Assembly: GCF_900115685.1 (NCBI RefSeq)
Contig: NZ_FOXJ01000001.1
Location: 1 to 64,000, forward strand
Source of the DNA: Variovorax sp. 770b2
GTDB taxonomy: Bacteria; Pseudomonadota; Gammaproteobacteria; Burkholderiales; Burkholderiaceae_C
Direction of reading: 5' to 3'
DNA: 64,000 nucleotides
The notes beneath the pieces are model-generated. The model ran no database searches and was not told the origin of the DNA. It saw only the letters and a list, made by a program, of their open reading frames with translations. This document shows, piece by piece, positions 54,354 through 61,746 of this stretch; the stretch's first letter is position 1; every line of letters starts with the position of its first letter. A program made the translations under genes and the position numbers.

Positions 54354-54655
54354 AGCTGCCGCCACGTTTCTACACGTATCCCGGCAGGTCGCTAACTCAA
54401 CTGCTCTGCGATCTCGGCGTCCAGCCGCGCGGCTACGACCAGCTTAGGGCGCAGCAGCATCGAAGCCATCACGACCAGTACGAACGCTGGACGCGCAGCC
54501 GGATCAAGTCATTCCGCAAGGAGTACCGGGGACTGCTGCGCCGGTACCTGCCTGACCCTTTGGTCGAGCCACCCCCGCCGACGTTTGAGCGTCTGCCTGC
54601 TGACCGGTACGAGCGTGCTGTCCTGTTGGTGCGCGCCTTGAGGGGAACCACATGA
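54350..54655 (+). CDS. Small basic phage protein
   Basis: A 101-residue Arg-rich protein (YERWTRSRIKSFRKEYRGLL, about residues 45-64). The start at 54350 overlaps the previous stop by ATGA, and its stop overlaps the primase start by four bases. It probably binds nucleic acid or protein during early phage growth. Not recognised. Confidence 0.6.
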   Translation: MKLPPRFYTYPGRSLTQLLCDLGVQPRGYDQLRAQQHRSHHDQYERWTRSRIKSFRKEYRGLLRRYLPDPLVEPPPPTFERLPADRYERAVLLVRALRGTT

Positions 54656-56931
54656 GCGCGAATCTCAAACTGGTGGAGCCTGCCCCCTTCATGGTGCGCG
54701 ATCTCGCGCGCTCGCTTCTGACTGTTGAGATGCTGTCGGTGGTGTCTCCGAAACCGCCGGAGGTGGCCCCATTCCGCGACAGCGAAACTGGGGAGCCCTG
54801 CGACGCATATCGCATCCATTGGACCGACACCTACAACCAACTCAGGATCGACCGGCCCAACAACAAATATCTCGGCAGCAGAGGCGTGACTCCGCCCGTC
54901 GCGTTTTTGTCGTCTATGGACCCGGAGAACGCTGAAGCAGCCTTCAAGAAATCGACGGTGAAGGCCATCGTGGAGGGCTACAAGAAGGCTGCTCTGTTCG
55001 CGCTGACCACTGGCATCCCCACGGTGGCGATCAACGGCGTGTCGGGGTGGCACGAGTCGGATGCTGAGGACGGCGCCAGCCGCAACATGCGCTCGGAGAT
55101 TCTGAGCCGCATCAAGCAGGGTGACGAACTGTTCGTTGCGTTCGATGGCGATGCCGTCACCAACGATCTTGTCGGCGGTGAGCTTGTCGCGCTGGTGGTC
55201 GAAAGCCAACTGCACCACGTCAAAACCACGGTCCCCGATTTCGGCCACAGCAAGGACGGGAAGCGTCTCGGCTATGACGACTGGTACGCGACCTGGAACG
55301 ACGCGAACTGGTTTGTTGATCTCGATGAGAGTGCGAACCTTGCGGCGCTGTACCGGCTTGATCCCATCAAGGTGGAGAACCTTGAGGCGAACACCAAATG
55401 GCTGCTTAGCAATCCCGACCGCTTCATGCAAGCGGCGACGAATTTCACCGACCAAGGCGCGGCTACCAAGTTCGTTCAACTGTTCGGTGAGGGCAATTTC
55501 TACTTCCTGCCCGACACGAGTGAATGGGCATTCTGGGACGCCTCGGCGGGTCGCTGGACGCGGAGCAAGACCAAGCCCACGGAACTGGCCGTACAGGTGT
55601 CGATGCACTACGCCCGCCGAGCGCAGGTGATCCGCAGCAGTGCCGCGGCGATCAAGGGGGATGACGACGTGACGAAGAAGTCGCGCGAGACCATCCTGAA
55701 GCAGGCGGTACCCCTGGAGAAGTGGGCCGCCAAGCTCGAAGGCATGGCGACGATGACGAACTTCCTGACGAATGTGTCGAACCGAGCGAAGCATCAGCGC
55801 AAGTCGTCCGACTTCGACAAGGACCCGCATGTGCTCGCCGTCGCCAATGGCGTTGTCGATCTGCGCACCGGAATGCTACGCGCCGAAGAACAGGACGATC
55901 TGATCCTGCGGCGTTGTGCGGCGAGGTATTCGGAGGTGGAGCCCAAGACCCCGGGTGCATTGCGTGCCCGCGAGTTTGTCCGTTCGGTGACCTCTCGGGC
56001 GGATGGGGTGCCCGACGCGGAGCGGGAGCGGTATCTACAGACTCGCCTCGGCTCCGGCCTGCGCGGGTTCAACTCCACCACCTCTGCAGACATTCTGTCG
56101 GGCCACGGCTCCAACGGCAAAAGTGCGTTCGCCAACTTAATGCACCACGCCCTCGGGACTTACGCAGCCGACCTCGATATCAAAGCGTTCGTAGCTACCA
56201 ACAAGGCACGCGACCCCGAAGCGGCCAAGCCTCATCTCGTGAAGGCCATTGGGGCTCGTTGGGTGTTCGCGAAGGAGTTTGAGAAGACGAACCACCTTAA
56301 CGAGGCATTCTTCAAGGAGTTCACCGGCGGCGAGAGCATGACAGTGCGCGCCAACTACGCCGAGGGCGGCAGCGTTGAGCTCAGCGCGAACCTGTTGATC
56401 ACCACGAACTACATGCCTCACCTGACGCACATCAGCAGGGCGACGATGGATCGGATCGCGCTGTTCCCGTTCCGGCGCTCGTGGAATCGGGACCAGTCGG
56501 TGGGCGCCTCTGCCGATGCGGACCGCTGGTACATCGATGAAATGAAGAACGACCCTGAGGCGCAGGCTTGGATGCTTTGGTGGCTCGTGCAGGGTGGTGT
56601 TCGATGGGAGCACCAAAACCGACGCGTGGGCCCGATGCCTGCGGATTTGGTGGAAGCACGCGCCGAGTACGAGCAGGCCGAAGACGAAATGGCCGAGTGG
56701 ATGGACCTCGAAGGCTGGGAGTTCAGCACCGACGCCGGGGCGAGGGCAGTGCAGAAAGACCTGTATGAGAGCTATCGCAGATTCAAGATCGGCGAAAAGC
56801 ACGTTGCCATCCCGGAGAGCGCGAAAGCCTTCTATTCATCCCTCGACAACTATGCCAACGGAAAAATCAAACGCCACGAATCAAGCGGTCAGCGGTATTT
56901 CCTCGGAATTTGTATGAAAGGGAAGTTTTGA
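54652..56931 (+). CDS. P4-family primase-helicase
   Basis: A 759-residue replication protein. The N-terminus has a TOPRIM-like DUF3854 part (DELFVAFDGDAVTNDLVGGE, about residues 156-175). The C-terminal helicase of the P4/D5 type has Walker A GHGSNGKS at residues 484-491, then ARWVFAKEFEKTNHLNEAFFKEFTGGE and the sensor LLITTNYMPHL. These proteins prime and unwind at a nearby origin. The gene is followed at once by a 24-bp inverted repeat that could be that origin. Start overlaps the previous stop by ATGA. Confidence 0.88.
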   Translation: MSANLKLVEPAPFMVRDLARSLLTVEMLSVVSPKPPEVAPFRDSETGEPCDAYRIHWTDTYNQLRIDRPNNKYLGSRGVTPPVAFLSSMDPENAEAAFKKSTVKAIVEGYKKAALFALTTGIPTVAINGVSGWHESDAEDGASRNMRSEILSRIKQGDELFVAFDGDAVTNDLVGGELVALVVESQLHHVKTTVPDFGHSKDGKRLGYDDWYATWNDANWFVDLDESANLAALYRLDPIKVENLEANTKWLLSNPDRFMQAATNFTDQGAATKFVQLFGEGNFYFLPDTSEWAFWDASAGRWTRSKTKPTELAVQVSMHYARRAQVIRSSAAAIKGDDDVTKKSRETILKQAVPLEKWAAKLEGMATMTNFLTNVSNRAKHQRKSSDFDKDPHVLAVANGVVDLRTGMLRAEEQDDLILRRCAARYSEVEPKTPGALRAREFVRSVTSRADGVPDAERERYLQTRLGSGLRGFNSTTSADILSGHGSNGKSAFANLMHHALGTYAADLDIKAFVATNKARDPEAAKPHLVKAIGARWVFAKEFEKTNHLNEAFFKEFTGGESMTVRANYAEGGSVELSANLLITTNYMPHLTHISRATMDRIALFPFRRSWNRDQSVGASADADRWYIDEMKNDPEAQAWMLWWLVQGGVRWEHQNRRVGPMPADLVEARAEYEQAEDEMAEWMDLEGWEFSTDAGARAVQKDLYESYRRFKIGEKHVAIPESAKAFYSSLDNYANGKIKRHESSGQRYFLGICMKGKF

Positions 56932-57058
56932 GAGCGGAAAAAGAGCGGAAAGAGCGTTTAGAGCGCCGGGAAGAGCTAGCTCTATAAAAATCCCTCCGAC
57001 TTTTTTCTAGCGCTCTAAACAAGTAGAAAAAAGACGCTCTAAACGCTCTTTCCGCTCT
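56929..57058. other. Candidate replication origin: iteron-like repeats and 24-bp inverted repeat
   Basis: Right after the primase-helicase, GAGCGGAAA units and one GAGCGTTTAGAGCG block run from 56929 to 56965. The 24 bases at 56942-56965 are repeated perfectly in inverse at 57035-57058. A third CGCTCTAAAC copy is at 57011-57020 and a 12-bp palindrome (AGAGCTAGCTCT) at 56972-56983. The middle is AT-rich. This matches the design of P4-type ori/crr regions recognised by the adjacent protein. Origin function is inferred. Confidence 0.65.
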
Positions 57059-57096
57059 CGCGTGGTGCTGTACCCCATTGGAATCTGGAGAATCAA

Positions 57097-57537
57097 ATGA
57101 ATTGGACGAGTGAAGACTTTAGGAATGGCTTTTGCACGGTTGCAGAGGTTGGTACGCCGCGCCCGGAGCAGGTTTCCGTGTTAGACCCACCCCCACCCGC
57201 CTTTTTCGATCCTGAGGAACCGCAGGTCTCCCTCCGCGAGCAGTTGAGCAAAGACGCTCTGGTGGCCTATCGCGAACTGGGCGGTGTCGAGTATCTGAAG
57301 AAGAACCCCGCGCTGCTGGATAAGGTGCTGGCCAAGAGCATCGCCCCCGAGCCGATCACGGTTCACAACAATATTCGGCTGGACGATATGCCATGGATCA
57401 CGGCCCAGCGGCATGCCTATAGGTTCCGCGACCTCGCGGAAGACGCGGAAATTAAACATGCCGAATCCCGCTTGCCAGCGGCTGGAACGCCGCGAGATTC
57501 GGGCGATCCGCTACTACCCCCGCCCGAAGCGGAATAA
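57097..57537 (+). CDS. Hypothetical phage protein
   Basis: A 146-residue protein with an acidic, Pro-rich N-terminus (VSVLDPPPPAFFDPEEPQ) and a helical middle (LREQLSKDALVAYRELGGVE, then LKKNPALLDKVLA). The C-terminus is disordered. It might be a small terminase or scaffold-like factor by size and place, but I see no motif. It is preceded by the candidate origin and followed by a noncoding stretch. Confidence 0.5.
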   Translation: MNWTSEDFRNGFCTVAEVGTPRPEQVSVLDPPPPAFFDPEEPQVSLREQLSKDALVAYRELGGVEYLKKNPALLDKVLAKSIAPEPITVHNNIRLDDMPWITAQRHAYRFRDLAEDAEIKHAESRLPAAGTPRDSGDPLLPPPEAE

Positions 57538-57540
57538 CGC

Positions 57541-57872
57541 GCCTACGAGCCTTTAATCGCTTCGCACTAGCGGGACCTAGCTCACCGTCTAGCCACGCAG
57601 CGCTAAGTCATTGATCTGCACTGACAACGCTATACCGAGGGGGTATACCGGGTGAGCCGGACGGCTGCGACGGCGACCGGGCGCAGGCCTATGAGGCTAG
57701 GCGTTGCACCTGCTGCGACAGAGCCATGACCGTGTGCTGGCAACAGGAGGGGTGGGCTCAGATGGCCTGCTGATGATGAACCGGCTGCATGTGTGGCAAA
57801 TACGGCGGGTGGGGGTGGGTGAGCATGTCATTGACCCCCCTTGCGGAGCCTGCACCGGAAAACATGTCAATG
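57541..57872. other. Noncoding stretch with small palindromes
   Basis: No convincing gene in about 330 bases. It holds TATACC-gaggg-GGTATA (57631-57647), which could be an operator, and two near-identical CATGTCA(T/A)TGA sequences 39 bases apart (57824 and 57863). The G-rich run at 57805-57820 and the C-run at 57835-57841 look unstructured otherwise. Confidence 0.45.
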
Positions 57873-57903
57873 AAAAAGGGCTGGCGGATCGCTCCACCAG
57901 CCC
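57873..57903 (-). terminator. Terminator of small minus-strand phage gene
   Basis: GGGCTGGCGGA (57878-57888) pairs with TCCACCAGCCC (57893-57903) with one mismatch. On the minus strand it is followed by five T's. It lies 22 bases past the stop at 57925. Confidence 0.75.
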
Positions 57904-57924
57904 CAGAGCCCGAGGGCTTGGCCT

Positions 57925-58083
57925 TTACTTGCGTTTAGGCGGTTGGGTCACGGGCTTGGTCACCGTTGGCCGTGCGGGACGAGTGATCGTCTCCACAACG
58001 GTGGTCGTTGGGCGACGGATCGCCTCGCGGACCGGGATGAACTCACCAGTGCGGGCGTCGCGCCCGATTTGCTGCTTGCTCAT
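57925..58083 (-). CDS. Small Thr/Pro-rich phage protein
   Basis: A 52-residue protein. AGGAGG six bases before the ATG at 58083 is an excellent ribosome site, and a terminator follows, so it is a real unit. The sequence is rich in Thr, Pro and Arg (RRPTTTVVETITRPARPTVT). It may be a small regulator or an anti-host protein. Not recognised. Confidence 0.65.
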   Translation of the reverse strand: MSKQQIGRDARTGEFIPVREAIRRPTTTVVETITRPARPTVTKPVTQPPKRK

Positions 58084-58439
58084 GATTACCTCCTGGGTAT
58101 GAGCGGGTCGTGCTGTCTCCCGAACCGCATTCATGGCAAGATATGTTTGTGACGACAAACTTGTTGGAACACTCCCCGACAGCGATGGAGGGGCTTGGAA
58201 GCCGGGTCTAGTACACCCGGCTTTCTCGTTTCGGCAGAGCCCACTATATCTAGGGTGCCAGGGGTCTACAAGCCACTACAGGTAGTGTTTTTCAAGGACT
58301 TACGCGCCAAACCGCATGCTGTTTCCCTCTCAACCGCACCTGACTGCACTTTTCCGCACTCAAACGATCATTCCGGAGAGGGAGGAAACATTGAGTATTT
58401 TGTGTCACAGGACTTTGCTGTCGACCTAATTCCTTTGGA
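58084..58439. other. Noncoding stretch with operator-like repeats
   Basis: About 356 bases between the small minus-strand gene and the AbiJ-like gene. It holds GTTTGT-gacg-ACAAAC (58145-58160), 62 bases upstream of the small gene, a candidate repressor site; a terminator (58199-58223); and CACTAC-ag-GTAGTG plus five T's (58274-58292). An open frame on the plus strand from 58195 begins inside the terminator and overlaps the next gene, so it is not called. Confidence 0.5.
58199..58227 (+). terminator. Hairpin terminator
   Basis: AAGCCGGGT (58199-58207) pairs perfectly with ACCCGGCTT (58215-58223) followed by a short T-rich run. It ends any plus-strand transcript reaching this region. Confidence 0.65.
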
Positions 58440-59369
58440 TTACCGCAGCGCCGTGTCTGCTTCGACCAAAAACTTCAATGTCGACGCGGTCATGTGCATC
58501 ATGTAGCTGACCAGGTGCGTCGGCACTTCGGTTGGGTCAGCGCCTTGGCCGTGGCCCGCAAGTCGGTTCCGTCCGGTGGGTACCGCTCCCTCAAGCATTG
58601 ATCGCAGGCCATTCAGCTGAGACTGCCAGAACGTGGGGATGAGGCCGTTCGCCATGCAAATGTCGATCAGTGTCTTAGCGGTGTCCTTCTCGCCATATGC
58701 CCAGCCGCGCTTCTTGCAGATACCCATCATCGCGCTCTCAAACGACTTCAAGCACTCCACCAGCGCCTCTTTAGTATTACCGTGGCGATAGTGTTCATGT
58801 GCGGCCAGATATTCGTCTTCTGCGCCTTTGAAGTACGGCTGATTTAACAATCGCAAAACTGGTTTAACGACTTCGGCATGAATTAGTTCGGAGTCGATGC
58901 GAATTATTTCGTTATTTGTGAATTGATATCCGAGCCCGTGCTCTTTGAATCTGATGTTTAAATCAGAAATCGCTTTCTCTACCAACTCGTTGGCTTGGGG
59001 ATTCCGTCGGTAATTGAACGCACGTCCGAATGACGAAAGCGCTTTGAATGAAAGCTCTATCGCGTCAAGTACACGCTCTGTGTCTGACTCTGAGAGGAAG
59101 AACGTGCGCAACTCGTCGAAATATGTGGCGTCGTATGGCACCTTCGCGAGTGAGAAGTTTCCATATTCTTCCCGTAGGGTCTGCACAATCAACTTGTACG
59201 CTGCGGCGGGATTCTCTTCGTCAATATCTCCAAGGCCAAGTTCCCACAGAAAAACTATTTGAACTTTGAGTTGGAAAGGGATTTCATCGTAAATGTAAAA
59301 ATCCGGACTCTCACCTCGTAGTCGCTTTTGTCTTTTTGAGTAGAGGTCGAAAACCATTTCTGGCTCCAA
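58440..59369 (-). CDS. AbiJ-like abortive infection protein (STM4504/CBY_0614 family)
   Basis: A 309-residue protein. The N-terminus MVFDLYSKRQKRLRGESPDF and then IPFQLKVQIVFLWELGLGDI are the marks of the AbiJ N-terminal domain family (STM4504/CBY_0614). The C-terminus (EALVECLKSFESAMMGICKK; then NGLRSMLEGAVPTGRNRLAGHGQG; VSYMMHMTASTLKFLVEADT) resembles abortive-infection C-terminal modules, with a likely HEPN-type or RNA-cutting core in the GRNRLAGHGQ region. It is on the opposite strand to the phage genes, AT-rich and has its own palindrome-rich promoter. It is probably a prophage moron giving resistance to other phages. Function inferred by family. Confidence 0.75.
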   Translation of the reverse strand: MEPEMVFDLYSKRQKRLRGESPDFYIYDEIPFQLKVQIVFLWELGLGDIDEENPAAAYKLIVQTLREEYGNFSLAKVPYDATYFDELRTFFLSESDTERVLDAIELSFKALSSFGRAFNYRRNPQANELVEKAISDLNIRFKEHGLGYQFTNNEIIRIDSELIHAEVVKPVLRLLNQPYFKGAEDEYLAAHEHYRHGNTKEALVECLKSFESAMMGICKKRGWAYGEKDTAKTLIDICMANGLIPTFWQSQLNGLRSMLEGAVPTGRNRLAGHGQGADPTEVPTHLVSYMMHMTASTLKFLVEADTALR

Positions 59370-59375
59370 TTAAGT

Positions 59376-59406
59376 AGAAATCCTAATTCCGCAAATAAGG
59401 ATTTCT
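59376..59406. promoter_or_regulatory. 9-bp inverted repeat upstream of AbiJ-like gene
   Basis: AGAAATCCT (59376-59384) and AGGATTTCT (59398-59406), perfect. It begins seven bases upstream of the AbiJ-like start. The CTAATTCCG between the arms recurs in the next repeat. Confidence 0.6.
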
Positions 59407-59420
59407 CTTTATAGGCGGCG

Positions 59421-59453
59421 CTAATTCCGAGAAAATAAGATTTTCGGAATTAG
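59421..59453. promoter_or_regulatory. 10-bp inverted repeat, second of the pair
   Basis: CTAATTCCGA (59421-59430) and TCGGAATTAG (59444-59453), perfect, with a 13-base spacer. It repeats the CTAATTCCG of 59383-59391, so the region holds three copies of one sequence. It lies eight bases before the plus-strand gene at 59462, in the gap between two divergent genes. Confidence 0.6.
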
Positions 59454-59461
59454 GCGTTGTA

Positions 59462-60067
59462 ATGAATTGTAGTTCGCCTCCCAATTCAGAGCCAGAGAAA
59501 TCGGGCTTCGGTGTTCTGCGCATGAGTTCCGCAGCGGTGACGGCAGAGCAGATGGATGAAGCGCTCGCACGGTACGAGTACCACGCACTCAAGGCGCAAG
59601 GCTTCTTGCTTGAGGCATTTGCGCTGGACTCACCTTCACTGGATCGGCACTACCCGCATCTGCGCAAGGTCCACCTGCCACTCCGCAAACCGGACTTGAG
59701 CATCAATCCGGGCTTCACCACCGTCGAAGCCGCACTGCTCTCGGCGAAGCCGCTCCCAAAGCCGGAGCAAACAGCCCAATGCGAGTTGGAGCGCCTCAGC
59801 TTCGACAAGAGCTACCCCGACCACGTGCCGCTGACCGACGAGCAAAAGATGCGTCGTTGGAACGCAGGCGGCTACGTAGACATGCCCCGAGAGATGGCTC
59901 GCAGCTTCGGCATTTCGATGCGAGAGGTTGAGCACTTCACCAAGCTCAGCAGGGACGCCGCTCCCGAGCCCACCTATGTTTCTTCGCTTCCGCGTGCCGC
60001 GCTCGACAAGGCCGCTGGACGCACCCGCGCCGAGGGCGCACCCCAGCCTTGGAAGGACTCCAAATGA
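59462..60067 (+). CDS. Phage protein, unknown
   Basis: A 201-residue protein with a helical N-terminal part (VTAEQMDEALARYEYHALKAQG, about residues 26-47) and no clear motif later. It overlaps the next gene by ATGA. The true start is uncertain: 59462 has no good ribosome site, and 59522 is an alternative. It may belong to the virion or DNA-ejection set that follows. Confidence 0.5.
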   Translation: MNCSSPPNSEPEKSGFGVLRMSSAAVTAEQMDEALARYEYHALKAQGFLLEAFALDSPSLDRHYPHLRKVHLPLRKPDLSINPGFTTVEAALLSAKPLPKPEQTAQCELERLSFDKSYPDHVPLTDEQKMRRWNAGGYVDMPREMARSFGISMREVEHFTKLSRDAAPEPTYVSSLPRAALDKAAGRTRAEGAPQPWKDSK

Positions 60068-60495
60068 GCTTCACCCCGAACTACACCTCGGACGAGGAAC
60101 TGGCGTTCTTCGGCAATCCCGGCGTCGTGTTCCGCGCCCGCCAGCTTTCGCCTGAGCAAATTGCCCATGTCGCACGAGACCTGAAGCAGTTCAGGCGCGC
60201 CGAGAACGGTGATCGTGCCCGGCCGGACGCGATCAACAACGCGACCGCTGAGCCCACTGTCGCCAACAAGTACGGCCTCGCCACCCCGTTCGCCCCCCGC
60301 GACACCCACCGCCCGGACCGCGCGAACAACCCCGAAGTGATGCGACACATGCGCGAGCTCAGCCAGCGCATCGAGGACGAGGGCACTACCCATGACCTGC
60401 AGAAGCGGATGACCACGGATGCCGACCGACCGCTGACCGAACCCACGCTGCGCGACCAGATCGCGGCGGCGGTGACCGTCCACAACGCTGACTAG
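60064..60495 (+). CDS. Phage protein, unknown
   Basis: A 143-residue protein, acidic, with a likely helical start (FTPNYTSDEELAFFGNPGVV) and a middle that is charged (QIAHVARDLKQFRRAEN). Start 60064 overlaps the previous stop by ATGA. Not recognised. Confidence 0.5.
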   Translation: MSFTPNYTSDEELAFFGNPGVVFRARQLSPEQIAHVARDLKQFRRAENGDRARPDAINNATAEPTVANKYGLATPFAPRDTHRPDRANNPEVMRHMRELSQRIEDEGTTHDLQKRMTTDADRPLTEPTLRDQIAAAVTVHNAD

Positions 60496-60507
60496 CCGGA
60501 GCCGACC

Positions 60508-61743
60508 ATGTCCACCTATGAAGAACTCCCCGCCAGCTTCGGCAACGAAGCGCTGATGCGGCGACAAGCCCAGCTTCGCGACCGCGAGGCTGATTTGCGC
60601 GAGGCCGCAAAAGCTGCTCGCAGCGCGATGCCCCCGCAAGGGCAGATGGTCTCCGGCATCTATGTGAAGCCGTCCCTTTCCCAGCAACTGACCCCCGTGG
60701 CGCAGCAGATCGCGCAGGCGATCCAGAAGAAGGGGCTGGAGGTCGATCAGACCGGTTACGACATGGTCGAGTCGAGCGCTGTTCAGCAGCACATGGCCCA
60801 ACAGCCCCCGGACACCGCCCCAATTCAAGCGAAGTTGGCGTGGGCGCAGAAGGGTGCGCAGATTCCAGCGTTGCGCTCGCTGATGACCGACTACGCCAAA
60901 GACCTGACCATCAACGAGCCCGAGCGCATCGCGAACCGAGCCGACAAGAAGGACGCGCGTGCAGCAGCCATCGCCGAGGCCCAGCGCAAGCAGCAGGAAG
61001 ACCTGCAGTACAAGCGCGAGCACGACGCCAGCAACGATCAACTGCGCCGTGACCTCGCGGGCGACTCCAACGACCTCCGGCGCACGCTCGCGACTGCTGT
61101 CCGCGCGAGTGGCAGTGGAGGCGGGGCCGACAAGGCCAGCAACTACCAGATCGTTCAGGATGCGCAGGGGAACGCGGTGCGCGTTAACAAGCTGACGGGC
61201 GAACAGTTCCCGCTCGGCGCTGTAGGTCGTGAAGCAGCAGGCATCACGAAGGAGCGGCAAGAGCAGGGCGAGAAGGTCTCCAACGCCAAGAAGGGTCTGT
61301 CTGATCTGGACGAGGCCGAACGCCTGTTGCCAATGGCTACCGGCTCGGCAGCAGGCTCGTTGCGCGACACCATCGCGGGGGCTGCAGGTATCTCCACCGA
61401 TGGCGCAAAGGCGGCGGCGCGTCTCGATCAGATCGCTTCCACGCTCGCGAGCCAGGTGCCACGGCTCGGCGGCGCGACCTCCGACAAGGACTTGGCGTTC
61501 TACAAGGAGCAGGTCGGCAATCTGGGCGACCGCTCCAAACCTGTTGGCACGCGGCTCGCCGCACTCAAGCAGGTACGCAAATTCATGGAGCGCGCCTCCG
61601 ATCCATCGTCCTATGCGTCGCCCACCGGTCGGCCCGCGAGCGCAGGACCGAGCATCCGCCAAGCTGTGGAAACTGCGGCAGAGAAGCAGGACGCCCCGAA
61701 ACCTCGCATGAAGTTCAACCCGGCCACGGGCAAGCTGGAGTAA
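60508..61743 (+). CDS. Putative phage virion or ejection protein
   Basis: A 411-residue, coil-rich protein. The N-terminal half is Ala/Gln/Lys-rich (RRQAQLRDREADLREAAKAA; RADKKDARAAAIAEAQRKQQ). The C-terminal half holds a conserved-looking patch (DLAFYKEQVGNLGDRSKPVG, then TRLAALKQVRKFMERASDP), seen in proteins near P22-type DNA-transfer genes. This suggests an internal virion or DNA-ejection protein. Family not certain. Confidence 0.5.
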   Translation: MSTYEELPASFGNEALMRRQAQLRDREADLREAAKAARSAMPPQGQMVSGIYVKPSLSQQLTPVAQQIAQAIQKKGLEVDQTGYDMVESSAVQQHMAQQPPDTAPIQAKLAWAQKGAQIPALRSLMTDYAKDLTINEPERIANRADKKDARAAAIAEAQRKQQEDLQYKREHDASNDQLRRDLAGDSNDLRRTLATAVRASGSGGGADKASNYQIVQDAQGNAVRVNKLTGEQFPLGAVGREAAGITKERQEQGEKVSNAKKGLSDLDEAERLLPMATGSAAGSLRDTIAGAAGISTDGAKAAARLDQIASTLASQVPRLGGATSDKDLAFYKEQVGNLGDRSKPVGTRLAALKQVRKFMERASDPSSYASPTGRPASAGPSIRQAVETAAEKQDAPKPRMKFNPATGKLE

Positions 61744-61746
61744 TTC

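Noticed and set aside
57704..58102. A 132-residue open frame on the plus strand
   Set aside because: It crosses a minus-strand terminator and the well-supported 52-residue gene with a strong ribosome site; no motif.
58195..58506. A 103-residue open frame on the plus strand
   Set aside because: It begins inside a hairpin terminator and overlaps the end of the AbiJ-like gene on the other strand; no ribosome site.
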